Source: an uncultured Lachnospiraceae bacterium
Lineage (GTDB): Bacteria; Bacillota; Clostridia; Lachnospirales; Lachnospiraceae
Assembly (NCBI GenBank): GCA_910584965.1
Contig: CAJUDZ010000022.1
Coordinates: 1 to 62,208, forward strand
Direction: 5' to 3'
Length of the DNA: 62,208 nucleotides
Part shown: piece after piece, positions 26,105 to 34,368 of the stretch
Layout of the letters: each line of letters opens with the position of its first letter
Position numbering within the stretch: position 1 is the stretch's first letter
Program-made: the position numbers and the translations under genes
The notes under the pieces: generated by a model
The model's input: only the letters and a program-made list of their open reading frames with translations
Databases searched by the model: none
What the model was told of the DNA's origin: nothing

Positions 26105-29100
26105 TTACTGCAGCAGGGACAAAACATCCTGTCTGGAGCGATTGGCCTGCGCCATAATCGACTGGCCCACATTCTCCAGAATGCCGGACTGCGACATCGC
26201 CATCATTTCTTTCGCCATGTCGGCATCGCGAATCGCGGATTCCGCCGCCTGTGTGTTTTCGACCGTATTATTATTCTGATTGATCGTGTGTTCCAGACGG
26301 TTCTGCATGGAACCGAAATAACTCCGTACCGAAGATACGGCCGTTACCGCTTTTTTCACACGCGCAAGCGCCTTCTCCGCATATTTCGGTTTCGATATCG
26401 TTACCGAATTGATGCCGAGAAAAGAAGTATTCACATTCGGTCTTTCGATCACGACGCCGTCGCCGGATTCGCTTCCCACCCGGAGCCAGATATCCTTTTG
26501 GCCCTCTTTCTGGCCGTTTTCCTGGAAAAAGAGCCATTTCTTGGCATCTCCGGAAATATTCGTAATCTGGTGCTTTCCATACTTCGTATGGCTGAGCGTC
26601 AGCATTCCGTCCGTAACTTTGGCAAGTACCGGAGCTCCCGCCGCTTTGAGCTGTCCGTTCAGCTCTTCCAGCATTTTTTCCTGAGAATATTTCCCGGCCG
26701 GCATCGTAATCGTATAACGCTTTCCGTCCACATCGAAGGAAAGATCGCTGTCCTTCGGCATCGTCACGCCGCCTGAAACGTCCTTTGTCCCCGTCACATA
26801 GGCAATCCGGATGTCTCCGTCGGTCTGATAAAAAACGCTGAATGCCGCATTTCCGCCGATTCCGTCGATGGTATACACCGTATCCTTATCTTTCGACGGC
26901 AGCTCAATACTATTGGAGAGGCTGAAAGTCAGCGCATTCTTATCGTTATTTCCGGTTACGCCTGTATTGATGCCGCCGACATTCGCCAGAATCAGATTCG
27001 GCTCAAGTCCTTCCGCCACAAGCTGTTCGTTCAGTTTTTTCTGTATATGGGCGACGAGCGCGGAACCGCTGTACTTGCCGGCATCCAGCGTCATACTGAG
27101 CTTTTTGACCGTATTGCCATAGGTAAAATCGAGCGTCAGCGTATCGTTTACCCCCGTAGTGATTTCCGTCGTCACATTCCGGATATCTTTTCTGCCGACC
27201 GCATAAGTGGCGTTTTCATTCCTTCCCTTTGTGACAACCGGTTTCGTCTTGTATTCCTGTTCTGCCGTGCGGCGCAGCACATTGTAATAAAAGCCGCCGG
27301 AGAAGCTTTTCTCGTCCATGCGGTACAGATTTCCGGGATTTTCCGCCATGATCTTAACGCCATCCGCAGAAACCTCGACGGTCATCCTTCTGCCGTCGGT
27401 CGTGCCAAGACCGGCATTCAGCTTCTTCTCCAGTTCCTCCTTCAACTCATCATAGGTATATTCCTTCCGCTCTAACGCAATGTTTACGGAATAGGCAGAA
27501 GTATCGGTGTAATATAGCCTGAAGGACAGTTTATCGTTCCACTGGTTGATCTTTACGGTCGGATTTCGCAAAGCCGCACCTTCGATCGCAGAATGTATTT
27601 TGGAATGGTACCCGGTCTGTGCCGTTCCCGGTGCGGTAGACACAACGGTTTTCCCCGGTTTCTGAAAAATGCTTCCGTACTGGGAAGCAACGTGAATCTC
27701 TCCCCCGCCGTCTTCCTTTCCGTCAACGCCGAGAGCCGTCAGTTTCAGCCTGTGGCTGCTGTCAAATTCCGCTTTTAATCCCCTGTGCAGATTTCTGTTT
27801 GTGCCAAAAATCTCTTTTAAAGCGCTGTTTTCGTCATAATCTACTTTGATTCTGGCGCTCGCTCCCGTTGCGGTGGTCGTCAGTTTTATTTTACTGCCGT
27901 TCAGGGACGCCGTAACACCCAGCCCTTTTAAGGCCGTATCCAGATCCTTAATAAAGGCATCCCTTGACAGATAGGTTTTGCCCGCGGGCAGCGTCACCGT
28001 CTGTTCCGCGCCGTTTACGGTGATTTTGAAGGTATTGCGGGTATTGTCGATCGTTATCTTTTCCTGTATATCACTGCCTATCGTCACCTCAGCCGGCTGA
28101 TTCTGTACCGCCGTATCTCCAAACAACGCGGCGATGCAGGTCCCGCCTTTGCCGTTCTCGGAATCAAACTCAAGCGTATTTCCGTTCCCCGGCACCGTTT
28201 CTGTCAGCCTGATCGAGCTGTTGCTGTCTGTTTCCGCCCGGACGCCGATATTCTGCGCCGCAAGCTGCTTGTTAAACTGCTCCTTGATGCTGGTTCTGTT
28301 ATAAGTGCCCGGATCCAGTTTCAGCGTGTAATCTTTGTTATTATATTTAAATTTGAAAGTATCGTTTTTACCCGCCTGAATATTAATGGAACTGTTGAGC
28401 ACATGCTGATTGAGCAAAATGGAAGTCGGCTCTAATCTGGTATTGATATGCTCGATAAATTTGGAGTCGGCGGAACCGCAGAGTATTGCGGCGTCCTCTC
28501 CCTTTTTTCTCGTGGTCAGTATCAGGTTCTTGCTGTCATAGGTCACATCGATGCCGCCGTCTCCCGTTCCGAACGCGCCGCTGTCGTTCAGTTTCTTCTG
28601 GAGATTCTGCGCGAGCGCACTGACGCTCTTATACGTTCCGGCATCCAGGTTAATCGTCCGAACGACGCCGTTGACATTCAGTTTCAGCTGGCCGTTCGTG
28701 CCATCGATCGTAAGACCCGGCGGATTCTTGAAATAGGGCAGATTCATCTTTACCACGGCCGGTGTGGCGTTCTTATCCGTCCCTACCTCTCCCTGCTCGG
28801 TTCCGCTGCTGCCTTTTACCGCATAATTGACCGGCGCGGCAGGAGGTGTGACGATTCCCGTATGTTTCCGCTGAAACGTCGTATTCTTCCCGCTGGCGCT
28901 TACTCCGGTAAACCTGATCGGATCATCCCGCACTTCCGCTTTGGGCAGATTCGGATGATTATTGATTGCCTGAAGGATTTCCTCATAGGTATTATATGTT
29001 TTCGCCGGGAGATCCAGCCTGTAATCCACGCCGTCCAGCCGGACTTCAAACCGCTGGTTGCTGCCGGAAACCGTAACCGGCACCTGTATCTGCTGGTTCA

Positions 29101-31117
29101 GCGATACATGGCCGGAACCGTTGGCCGCATTATTCTGGTATTGAACCTGGGTCGTAAAAATATCCGCATACCCTTCATTTACCTTCCCGTTGCTTCCGAC
29201 CGCCGCGGAAACCCCGATATAATCCACGCCGCGGTCGCTGGACTGCACCTTGACGCGTGCGGTGGAGCCGCTGCTTGCATTAGACAGCCATATGCTGTCT
29301 AACAGTTTCGCTTCGTCCGGGTCCGTAATGGTATTCTTCACCGCATTTATAGCTTTGCTGATCGCCCCGTTAAGCAAATGGACCGCATCATACACCGCTG
29401 TCTGACCTGCTCCCGTATCCAGTGTAATCTCATATTTTTTGCTGTTTACCGTAAGAATAAATTTATCATTTACGCCCGCTTTCACTTCAAGAGGCCAGTC
29501 GTTTGTCCCGAAAAGTTTGCTTCCGGTAAAGGAGGCATCGACATCCCTGCGCGGATCCCTGACATAGCTTTCCGATTCTTCCACTTTATTGTAGGCGCGC
29601 GTTACAAACAGCGTATTATAGGCGCTGCTTGCAGGATCGATGCCGACTTCCGTATTCAGTCCGCTGACCTGCGAAGTGATCACAAGTCCCTGATAATCGT
29701 CCTTCGTTTTATCGCCGTAGACACTGGCTTCCAGTTCCACATGATTGAGCGCAAAAAGCCTGTTCAATTCCTTGCGCATATCGTCAGCCGTATAATACCC
29801 TTCCTGAATTTTCAGGGAAACGGCCGGACCGCCCCCGTTTGGCGTCACGAGCAGTTCGTTGTTGGACGAATTGATATAAAAATAACCGTGCTCCAGATCA
29901 TCGTTTGTCGTGGAAAGCACACCGCCACCGGTCAGCACGGCCGGTTTCTGCGTAACCGGTCCATACCCGATATTATCGTAAAAAACGGATGTATAAACAT
30001 CTTCTCCTTTGTCCTTGTCATCCACCTTAAACATATTTCCCTTTAATCCGGTAATGATGCTGTCGTCGCTTTCCAGCTTGATTCCCTTACCGTAGGGGAC
30101 CGCCCGGACGGAAGTATCGGCCAGACTGTCGTTCAGCCATTTGATCAGTTCCGGCCTTGTATACCCTTTTCTTTTAATCGTCGGGTCGAGCAGATCCGGT
30201 TCCGTCGGAACTTTCAGCTCTTTATGAATCGTCGTTCCGTCCAGACTGACGATATCGAAAGAAATTTCATCGTTTTTCCCGGCAACGATCGACAGCTTGA
30301 CATCCGGGCTGTCCGATTCAAACGCCGTCGTACCGATCAGCGCTCCCGTACTGCCGCCCTCGTATACATCGTACAGCAGATAGGCCAGTCCGCCTTTTGC
30401 CTCATCGATGCTGACGCCGCCTTCCAAATTCAGATTACAGGTGCCCTGCGTCGTAAATTCAAACCGCATTCCCTTGTCAAAAAGCCCGGCCTTTTCCAGC
30501 GCGGAATCGATTTCATCGACCAGCTCCTTCGTCGTATACTGCCCCGGCGGCACCTGAATTTCCGCCGTCTGCGACCTTTCGCCTTCCGCCATCCTGTATG
30601 TAATGGACAACGTATTGTTGTTTTCACCGACGATATGCTTCTGATTCGGCATCCACCGGATATTCCCTTCAAACTGGTAATAGGGAACATTATGTTCCGC
30701 AAAAATATGATTTTCATTAAATGTAGAGGCGTCCGTGAGCCTGTCGATCTCTTTCTGAAGCTGCTCGAACTCCGCCTGCATGGCGCTCCTGTCCGAATCC
30801 GTCCAGGTTCCGTTCAGCGCCTGCACGGAAAGCTGTGTCATCCGATGAAGCATCGAATGCGCCTCATCCAGAGAACCGTCTCCGATCTGCACCCAGGAGG
30901 CGCCGTCCTGTGCATTTTCCGTCCCCTGATTCAGCCCTCTGATCAGCCGCCGCATTTTCTCGGAAATGGCAAGCCCGGCCGCATCATCCGCCGAACGGTT
31001 AATCCGGTACCCGGAAGCGAGTTTCTCCATGGCGCGGGTTTTGTTTCCTGTATTTACCCCAAGTGTCCTTTCTGCATTCATCGCCAGTAAATTGTGTGCA
31101 ATTACGTTAATGTTCAT
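26105..31117 (-). CDS. Giant flagellin with modular central region
   Basis: A 1,670-residue flagellin; ordinary ones have about 270-550. Residues 1 to about 140 form D0/D1 (MNINVIAHNLLAMNAERTLG, then KLASGYRINRSADDAAGLAI) and the last 100 form the matching C-terminal coil (ESAIRDADMAKEMMAMSQ, ending SRQDVLSLLQ). The region of about 1,400 residues between them holds roughly eleven repeats of a module like the flagellin hook IN motif: G-x-N-D-x-F-x-(I/L) strand, x-(Y/V)-x-(I/L)-x-L-x-x-G-x-Y turn, then a helix. Three cysteines occur, rare in flagellins. No HExxH protease motif is present. The start at 31117 is set by AGGTGGGG and by homology. No other flagellar gene is in the window. Confidence 0.95.
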   Translation of the reverse strand: MNINVIAHNLLAMNAERTLGVNTGNKTRAMEKLASGYRINRSADDAAGLAISEKMRRLIRGLNQGTENAQDGASWVQIGDGSLDEAHSMLHRMTQLSVQALNGTWTDSDRSAMQAEFEQLQKEIDRLTDASTFNENHIFAEHNVPYYQFEGNIRWMPNQKHIVGENNNTLSITYRMAEGERSQTAEIQVPPGQYTTKELVDEIDSALEKAGLFDKGMRFEFTTQGTCNLNLEGGVSIDEAKGGLAYLLYDVYEGGSTGALIGTTAFESDSPDVKLSIVAGKNDEISFDIVSLDGTTIHKELKVPTEPDLLDPTIKRKGYTRPELIKWLNDSLADTSVRAVPYGKGIKLESDDSIITGLKGNMFKVDDKDKGEDVYTSVFYDNIGYGPVTQKPAVLTGGGVLSTTNDDLEHGYFYINSSNNELLVTPNGGGPAVSLKIQEGYYTADDMRKELNRLFALNHVELEASVYGDKTKDDYQGLVITSQVSGLNTEVGIDPASSAYNTLFVTRAYNKVEESESYVRDPRRDVDASFTGSKLFGTNDWPLEVKAGVNDKFILTVNSKKYEITLDTGAGQTAVYDAVHLLNGAISKAINAVKNTITDPDEAKLLDSIWLSNASSGSTARVKVQSSDRGVDYIGVSAAVGSNGKVNEGYADIFTTQVQYQNNAANGSGHVSLNQQIQVPVTVSGSNQRFEVRLDGVDYRLDLPAKTYNTYEEILQAINNHPNLPKAEVRDDPIRFTGVSASGKNTTFQRKHTGIVTPPAAPVNYAVKGSSGTEQGEVGTDKNATPAVVKMNLPYFKNPPGLTIDGTNGQLKLNVNGVVRTINLDAGTYKSVSALAQNLQKKLNDSGAFGTGDGGIDVTYDSKNLILTTRKKGEDAAILCGSADSKFIEHINTRLEPTSILLNQHVLNSSINIQAGKNDTFKFKYNNKDYTLKLDPGTYNRTSIKEQFNKQLAAQNIGVRAETDSNSSIRLTETVPGNGNTLEFDSENGKGGTCIAALFGDTAVQNQPAEVTIGSDIQEKITIDNTRNTFKITVNGAEQTVTLPAGKTYLSRDAFIKDLDTALKGLGVTASLNGSKIKLTTTATGASARIKVDYDENSALKEIFGTNRNLHRGLKAEFDSSHRLKLTALGVDGKEDGGGEIHVASQYGSIFQKPGKTVVSTAPGTAQTGYHSKIHSAIEGAALRNPTVKINQWNDKLSFRLYYTDTSAYSVNIALERKEYTYDELKEELEKKLNAGLGTTDGRRMTVEVSADGVKIMAENPGNLYRMDEKSFSGGFYYNVLRRTAEQEYKTKPVVTKGRNENATYAVGRKDIRNVTTEITTGVNDTLTLDFTYGNTVKKLSMTLDAGKYSGSALVAHIQKKLNEQLVAEGLEPNLILANVGGINTGVTGNNDKNALTFSLSNSIELPSKDKDTVYTIDGIGGNAAFSVFYQTDGDIRIAYVTGTKDVSGGVTMPKDSDLSFDVDGKRYTITMPAGKYSQEKMLEELNGQLKAAGAPVLAKVTDGMLTLSHTKYGKHQITNISGDAKKWLFFQENGQKEGQKDIWLRVGSESGDGVVIERPNVNTSFLGINSVTISKPKYAEKALARVKKAVTAVSSVRSYFGSMQNRLEHTINQNNNTVENTQAAESAIRDADMAKEMMAMSQSGILENVGQSIMAQANRSRQDVLSLLQ

Positions 31118-31172
31118 ATGTCCCCACCTCACATATTCTATCGCAGAATTTACATATATATAGTTGTAAAAC

Positions 31173-31201
31173 AGTATAAAATAGCAGGATTTTGCTGTCA
31201 A
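31173..31201 (-). promoter_or_regulatory. Sigma-A-type promoter of flagellin
   Basis: On the minus strand TTGACA (31196-31201) and TATACT (31173-31178) are exactly 17 bp apart, about 50 bp upstream of the flagellin ribosome binding site. No convincing sigma-28 (TAAA-N15-CCGATAT) site is seen in the same interval. Confidence 0.85.
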
Positions 31202-31222
31202 ACAAGGGAGAATTTTCCATTC

Positions 31223-31251
31223 TTGAAATTTGTCCGCAACAGACATATAAT
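31223..31251 (+). promoter_or_regulatory. Promoter of small membrane protein gene
   Basis: TTGAAA (31223-31228) and TATAAT (31246-31251) with 17-bp spacing. It diverges from the flagellin promoter; the two -35 boxes are only about 20 bp apart. Confidence 0.85.
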
Positions 31252-31316
31252 GGAGACAGGGCCGCAGGGCCATAAAACAGCCGCTTTCGCATTCTGCCGG
31301 CCTGAGAGCATAAAAA

Positions 31317-31342
31317 AATATCGTAAATTGTATTACGATATT
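31317..31342 (+). promoter_or_regulatory. Palindrome in leader of small membrane protein gene
   Basis: Perfect 10-bp arms AATATCGTAA/TTACGATATT around a six-base spacer lie between the promoter and the ribosome binding site of the gene at 31376. The element is either an operator or an RNA hairpin limiting translation. Confidence 0.5.
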
Positions 31343-31375
31343 AAAGGAACCTTAAAACGGAGGGGTAAAATTTGT

Positions 31376-31609
31376 ATGAAAAACGGTAAAAAATGCACGC
31401 TGAAGCAGACCGCCGCGCTTCTTTGCGTCATAATTCTGGTACTTTTGTATATCGTTACACTTGTCTTCGCCTGTATGGATTTCCCGGGTGCGGATAAATT
31501 ATTCGCCGCCTGTCTGCTCACCACGATCGGGCTGCCGATTCTGCTCTGGCTCTGCATCTGGTTCTATGGGCGGATGAAGGAACGGCAGACGGATGCACCG
31601 GACGCCTAG
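31376..31609 (+). CDS. Small two-helix membrane protein
   Basis: A 77-residue protein with a basic N-terminus, two hydrophobic segments (TAALLCVIILVLLYIVTLV, about 10-28, and LFAACLLTTIGLPILLWLC, about 42-61) and a charged C-terminal tail. GGAGGGG lies upstream of the ATG at 31376; the longer open frame from 31094 has no support. It has its own promoter, diverging from flagellin, and converges on the ABC permease gene with a 1-bp gap. Function unknown. Confidence 0.75.
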   Translation: MKNGKKCTLKQTAALLCVIILVLLYIVTLVFACMDFPGADKLFAACLLTTIGLPILLWLCIWFYGRMKERQTDAPDA

Positions 31610-31610
31610 T

Positions 31611-32303
31611 CTAGTCCAGCCCGCACCGCCGGTATACAAACACAAAACACCCAAATGCCGCCGCAATATTGAGCAGCACAATCGCAATGTTTCCCGGTTC
31701 CGCCGCCTGCTGCCCCAGACCGTTTATCAGGATGCTGATCTGCTCCGAATAAACGATTCTGGCGATTCTCCCGATTGTCTCGTTAAACATGGAGAGCATC
31801 GGCAGAAAGGAAAAGACAAGCATGAGCGGAACGCTCAGAGACGCCGCCGCCATCTGATTTCTGCTCCATGTGCCGACTGCCGCGCCGACCAACAGAGACG
31901 CCGCCGTTCCGAGAGCCATAACAAGCAGAAAGGAAAAAAATACGCTTCCTTCGTATTCCCCGACGAGGCCAAGCACACAGGAGCCCGTCATACAGGCGAG
32001 CCAGATGCAGCTCCCCGTTCCCAGCAGATATTCAAACGGCTTTACATCGGACATCAGCAGCATTTTCAACGTACAAGTTTCCTTTTCCTCCGCCAGCACC
32101 GCGGACATGCTGACGAGCGGCGCCATTCCCACATACATTGCGGAAAACATCCTGACGAAAAAATGTTCCTCCATTCCTTCTATTGTCATAAAATTTTCCA
32201 TCACGACCGCAAGCAGCGGAAACATGAAAAACTGAATCAGAATGGTTTTATTTTTCATCGTATCCTTTGCCTGTTTCAAAAAAATCGCTCCGATATTCCT
32301 CAT
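31611..32303 (-). CDS. ABC-2 type transporter permease
   Basis: A 230-residue membrane protein with six hydrophobic segments (for example GAAVGTWSRNQMAAASLSVP between segments 3 and 4), typical of short ABC-2 exporter permeases. It lies 39 bp downstream of the ATP-binding subunit gene and is the last gene of the LytTR-DUF3021-ABC group. The substrate is probably a lipid, peptide or drug-like compound but cannot be told from sequence. Confidence 0.87.
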   Translation of the reverse strand: MRNIGAIFLKQAKDTMKNKTILIQFFMFPLLAVVMENFMTIEGMEEHFFVRMFSAMYVGMAPLVSMSAVLAEEKETCTLKMLLMSDVKPFEYLLGTGSCIWLACMTGSCVLGLVGEYEGSVFFSFLLVMALGTAASLLVGAAVGTWSRNQMAAASLSVPLMLVFSFLPMLSMFNETIGRIARIVYSEQISILINGLGQQAAEPGNIAIVLLNIAAAFGCFVFVYRRCGLD

Positions 32304-32342
32304 CCTCTTAACCTCCGTTTCTTAACCTCCATGCCGCCTGCC

Positions 32343-33209
32343 CTAAACAAGCTGTCTCCCCGTCAGTTCCATAAAAACCGATTCCAGATTCGGTTCCGTG
32401 GAATGAATCGTCTCGATCAGCCCCTGTTCCAGATACTTCTTAATCATTTCCGCCGTTTCCCTGCCGCACCCCATATCCTTTCCGCAGCAGGCCTCCAGAT
32501 GTCTGCCGTCATACAGGCGTATTTGAATCTGCTTTTTATGATTGTATTTACGGCATATTTCATTCGGCCCGCCGTATTCCAGAATGCTTCCTTCATGCAA
32601 AAGCGCGATATTATGGCACAGTTTTTCCGCCTCGGCCATATTATGGGTGGTCAGAAAAATCGTCGTCCCCTTCGCCTGTTCTTCCAGTATCAGCTCATGA
32701 ATCTGCCTTGTCGCGGCCGGGTCGAGTCCGCTCGTCGGTTCATCCAGAAACAGAATATCCGGCTCATTCATGACCGCTCTCGCCAGCGCAAGCCGCCCCT
32801 TCATGCCTTTGGACAGTTTTTCCACCGGACGCCCTGCCGCTTCCGAAAGATCAACTTTTTCAAGCACCTCCCGGATTCTTCTTCCCGGCACCGCATAAAG
32901 CCGCGCGAACAGTTTCAGATTATCGTAACAGCTCAGCCGGCCGTACAGACCGGGTTCATCCATCATCATCCCGATTCTGCGGTACATCTTCCCTGTCAGC
33001 CCGGCCGCCGGAACGCCGTTCGTCACCGCGCTTCCTCCCGTCGGCCGGAGCTGACCTGTCATGATTTTAATAATCGTCGTTTTGCCCGCACCGGACGGGC
33101 CGAGCAGACCGAAAATCTCCCCGGCCTTCACCCGCAGCGTAACGTCCTTCAGCACTTCTTTTTCTCCAAACCGCTGTACGACATTTGTCAATACGATTCT
33201 GTCTTCCAT
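32343..33209 (-). CDS. ABC transporter ATP-binding protein
   Basis: A 288-residue ATPase: Walker A GPSGAGKTT, signature LSKGMKGRLALARA, Walker B ILFLDEPTSGLDP and H-loop TTHNMAEAE, plus a C-terminal extension (residues about 215-288) seen in ABC-2 exporter ATPases. The start at 33209 is chosen because AAGGAG lies 5 bases upstream; the open frame runs on to 33245. It powers the permease 39 bp downstream, forming a dimeric exporter. Confidence 0.92.
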   Translation of the reverse strand: MEDRIVLTNVVQRFGEKEVLKDVTLRVKAGEIFGLLGPSGAGKTTIIKIMTGQLRPTGGSAVTNGVPAAGLTGKMYRRIGMMMDEPGLYGRLSCYDNLKLFARLYAVPGRRIREVLEKVDLSEAAGRPVEKLSKGMKGRLALARAVMNEPDILFLDEPTSGLDPAATRQIHELILEEQAKGTTIFLTTHNMAEAEKLCHNIALLHEGSILEYGGPNEICRKYNHKKQIQIRLYDGRHLEACCGKDMGCGRETAEMIKKYLEQGLIETIHSTEPNLESVFMELTGRQLV

Positions 33210-33241
33210 AGTTTCTCCTTTTCCATTCATGGCTGTCCGTT

Positions 33242-33739
33242 TCATTCGCCGTCATTCTCCATATGCCGCCTTTCCCGCTTCCGCAGACGTTCCAACGCTT
33301 CTTCCATCCTCCTGTTTTCCATCCGCTCCCGGCAGACCGTCACCGTCAGGCTGATCACGAAGCAGACGCCAAAGGACACAAAAAACATGATCCAGGGAAG
33401 CCATTCATCGACCGGGAACCAGCCGAAAACCATTACCAGCACAATGATCACAAGCAATTCCGATATCACCATACCCGCCGCCCGCAGGGCCACGCGCATA
33501 TTCCGAAACAGCATATCCGTAAAAAAAAGCGCCCGCAGCGTCACCGTAATCACCGACGCAAGCAGAAACTGAAATATCGTTCCCACGCCGATACCCTCTT
33601 TTCCCAGAGAGAACATCGTCGAGTATTCTTTCGCGTTCTCTCCGAATATCAGGTCAAGAAACGACAATATCAGCATCGTAATGCCAAATATCATAAAAAC
33701 CTGCCCCATATAGTCAAATAGTGTTTTCCGCTCTTCCAT
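33242..33739 (-). CDS. DUF3021 membrane protein
   Basis: A 165-residue protein with four hydrophobic segments and a charged C-terminal coil (RMEEALERLRKRERR). DUF3021 proteins are regularly encoded next to LytTR regulators and are thought to control them, as is the case here: the LytTR gene ends 23 bp upstream. The ABC exporter genes follow. Confidence 0.88.
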   Translation of the reverse strand: MEERKTLFDYMGQVFMIFGITMLILSFLDLIFGENAKEYSTMFSLGKEGIGVGTIFQFLLASVITVTLRALFFTDMLFRNMRVALRAAGMVISELLVIIVLVMVFGWFPVDEWLPWIMFFVSFGVCFVISLTVTVCRERMENRRMEEALERLRKRERRHMENDGE

Positions 33740-33762
33740 CTTTACTCTCGGCCTCCTCCCGC

Positions 33763-34206
33763 TTATGATTTCAGTCCGAGCCGTCTTTTCAGCTCTTCCG
33801 CATATTGTCTGGAAACGATGATCTGCTCGCCGTTTTCCAGCGTCACCCGGATTCTCCGGTTGATGTCCGCCCGCAGCGACCTGATGTATTTTAACTGCAC
33901 CAGACAGGATTTTCCCGCCCGGAAAAATCCGCAGTCTTCCAACTGCTGTTCCAGCTCATACAGCTTAAAATCCGATTCGTATACCTCTTTTGTCGTATAA
34001 ATGAACGATTTCCTGTCCACGGACTCGATATAAACCGCCTCGGAAACATCCAGAAAACAGGTCTCGTCTCCTTTTTTCACAGCAAGTTTTCTGTTGAGAA
34101 GATGCAGCATGGAAAAGAGACGTTCCAGCTCCGGCGTCAGCTTCTTACAGGAAATGACGATATGTGTATCCGTTATTTTTTCGTCCACGTTGATTTCTAT
34201 TTTCAA
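33763..34206 (-). CDS. LytTR-type DNA-binding regulator
   Basis: A 147-residue protein. The start is TTG at 34204-34206 with GGAAGG 8 bases upstream, giving (M)KIEINVDEKITDTHIVIS. Residues about 45-147 are a LytTR DNA-binding domain (VYIESVDRKSFIYTTKEVYES; FFRAGKSCLVQLKYIRSL; VSRQYAEELKRRLGL). There is no receiver domain, so it is a stand-alone LytTR regulator of the kind paired with DUF3021. It probably controls the adjacent DUF3021-ABC genes and itself. Confidence 0.88.
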   Translation of the reverse strand: MKIEINVDEKITDTHIVISCKKLTPELERLFSMLHLLNRKLAVKKGDETCFLDVSEAVYIESVDRKSFIYTTKEVYESDFKLYELEQQLEDCGFFRAGKSCLVQLKYIRSLRADINRRIRVTLENGEQIIVSRQYAEELKRRLGLKS

Positions 34207-34368
34207 CCTCTGCCCCTTCCTTTCTTTAAGGCATCCGCTCTGCCGCCTTCCGCCCCGGCTCCCTTCTGCTCCCTGAGCGTAACACACCTTTTTCCTTCCG
34301 GCAAGCCGTCCCGCCGCAAGATGCCGCAATCGGAACATGAAACGGCCCAAAAAGCGCCAAAACGTATT

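Noticed and set aside
28448..31090. Long plus-strand open frames within the flagellin region
   Set aside because: These are antisense shadows of the repetitive flagellin gene; no family similarity or start signals.
26105..31117. Flagellinolysin (metallopeptidase inside flagellin)
   Set aside because: No HExxH motif is present in the central region.
31593..33572. A 659-codon open frame on the plus strand
   Set aside because: It lies antisense to the ABC permease, ATPase and DUF3021 genes, all of which have clear motifs; its translation is low-complexity, rich in His and Arg, and has no domain or good ribosome binding site.
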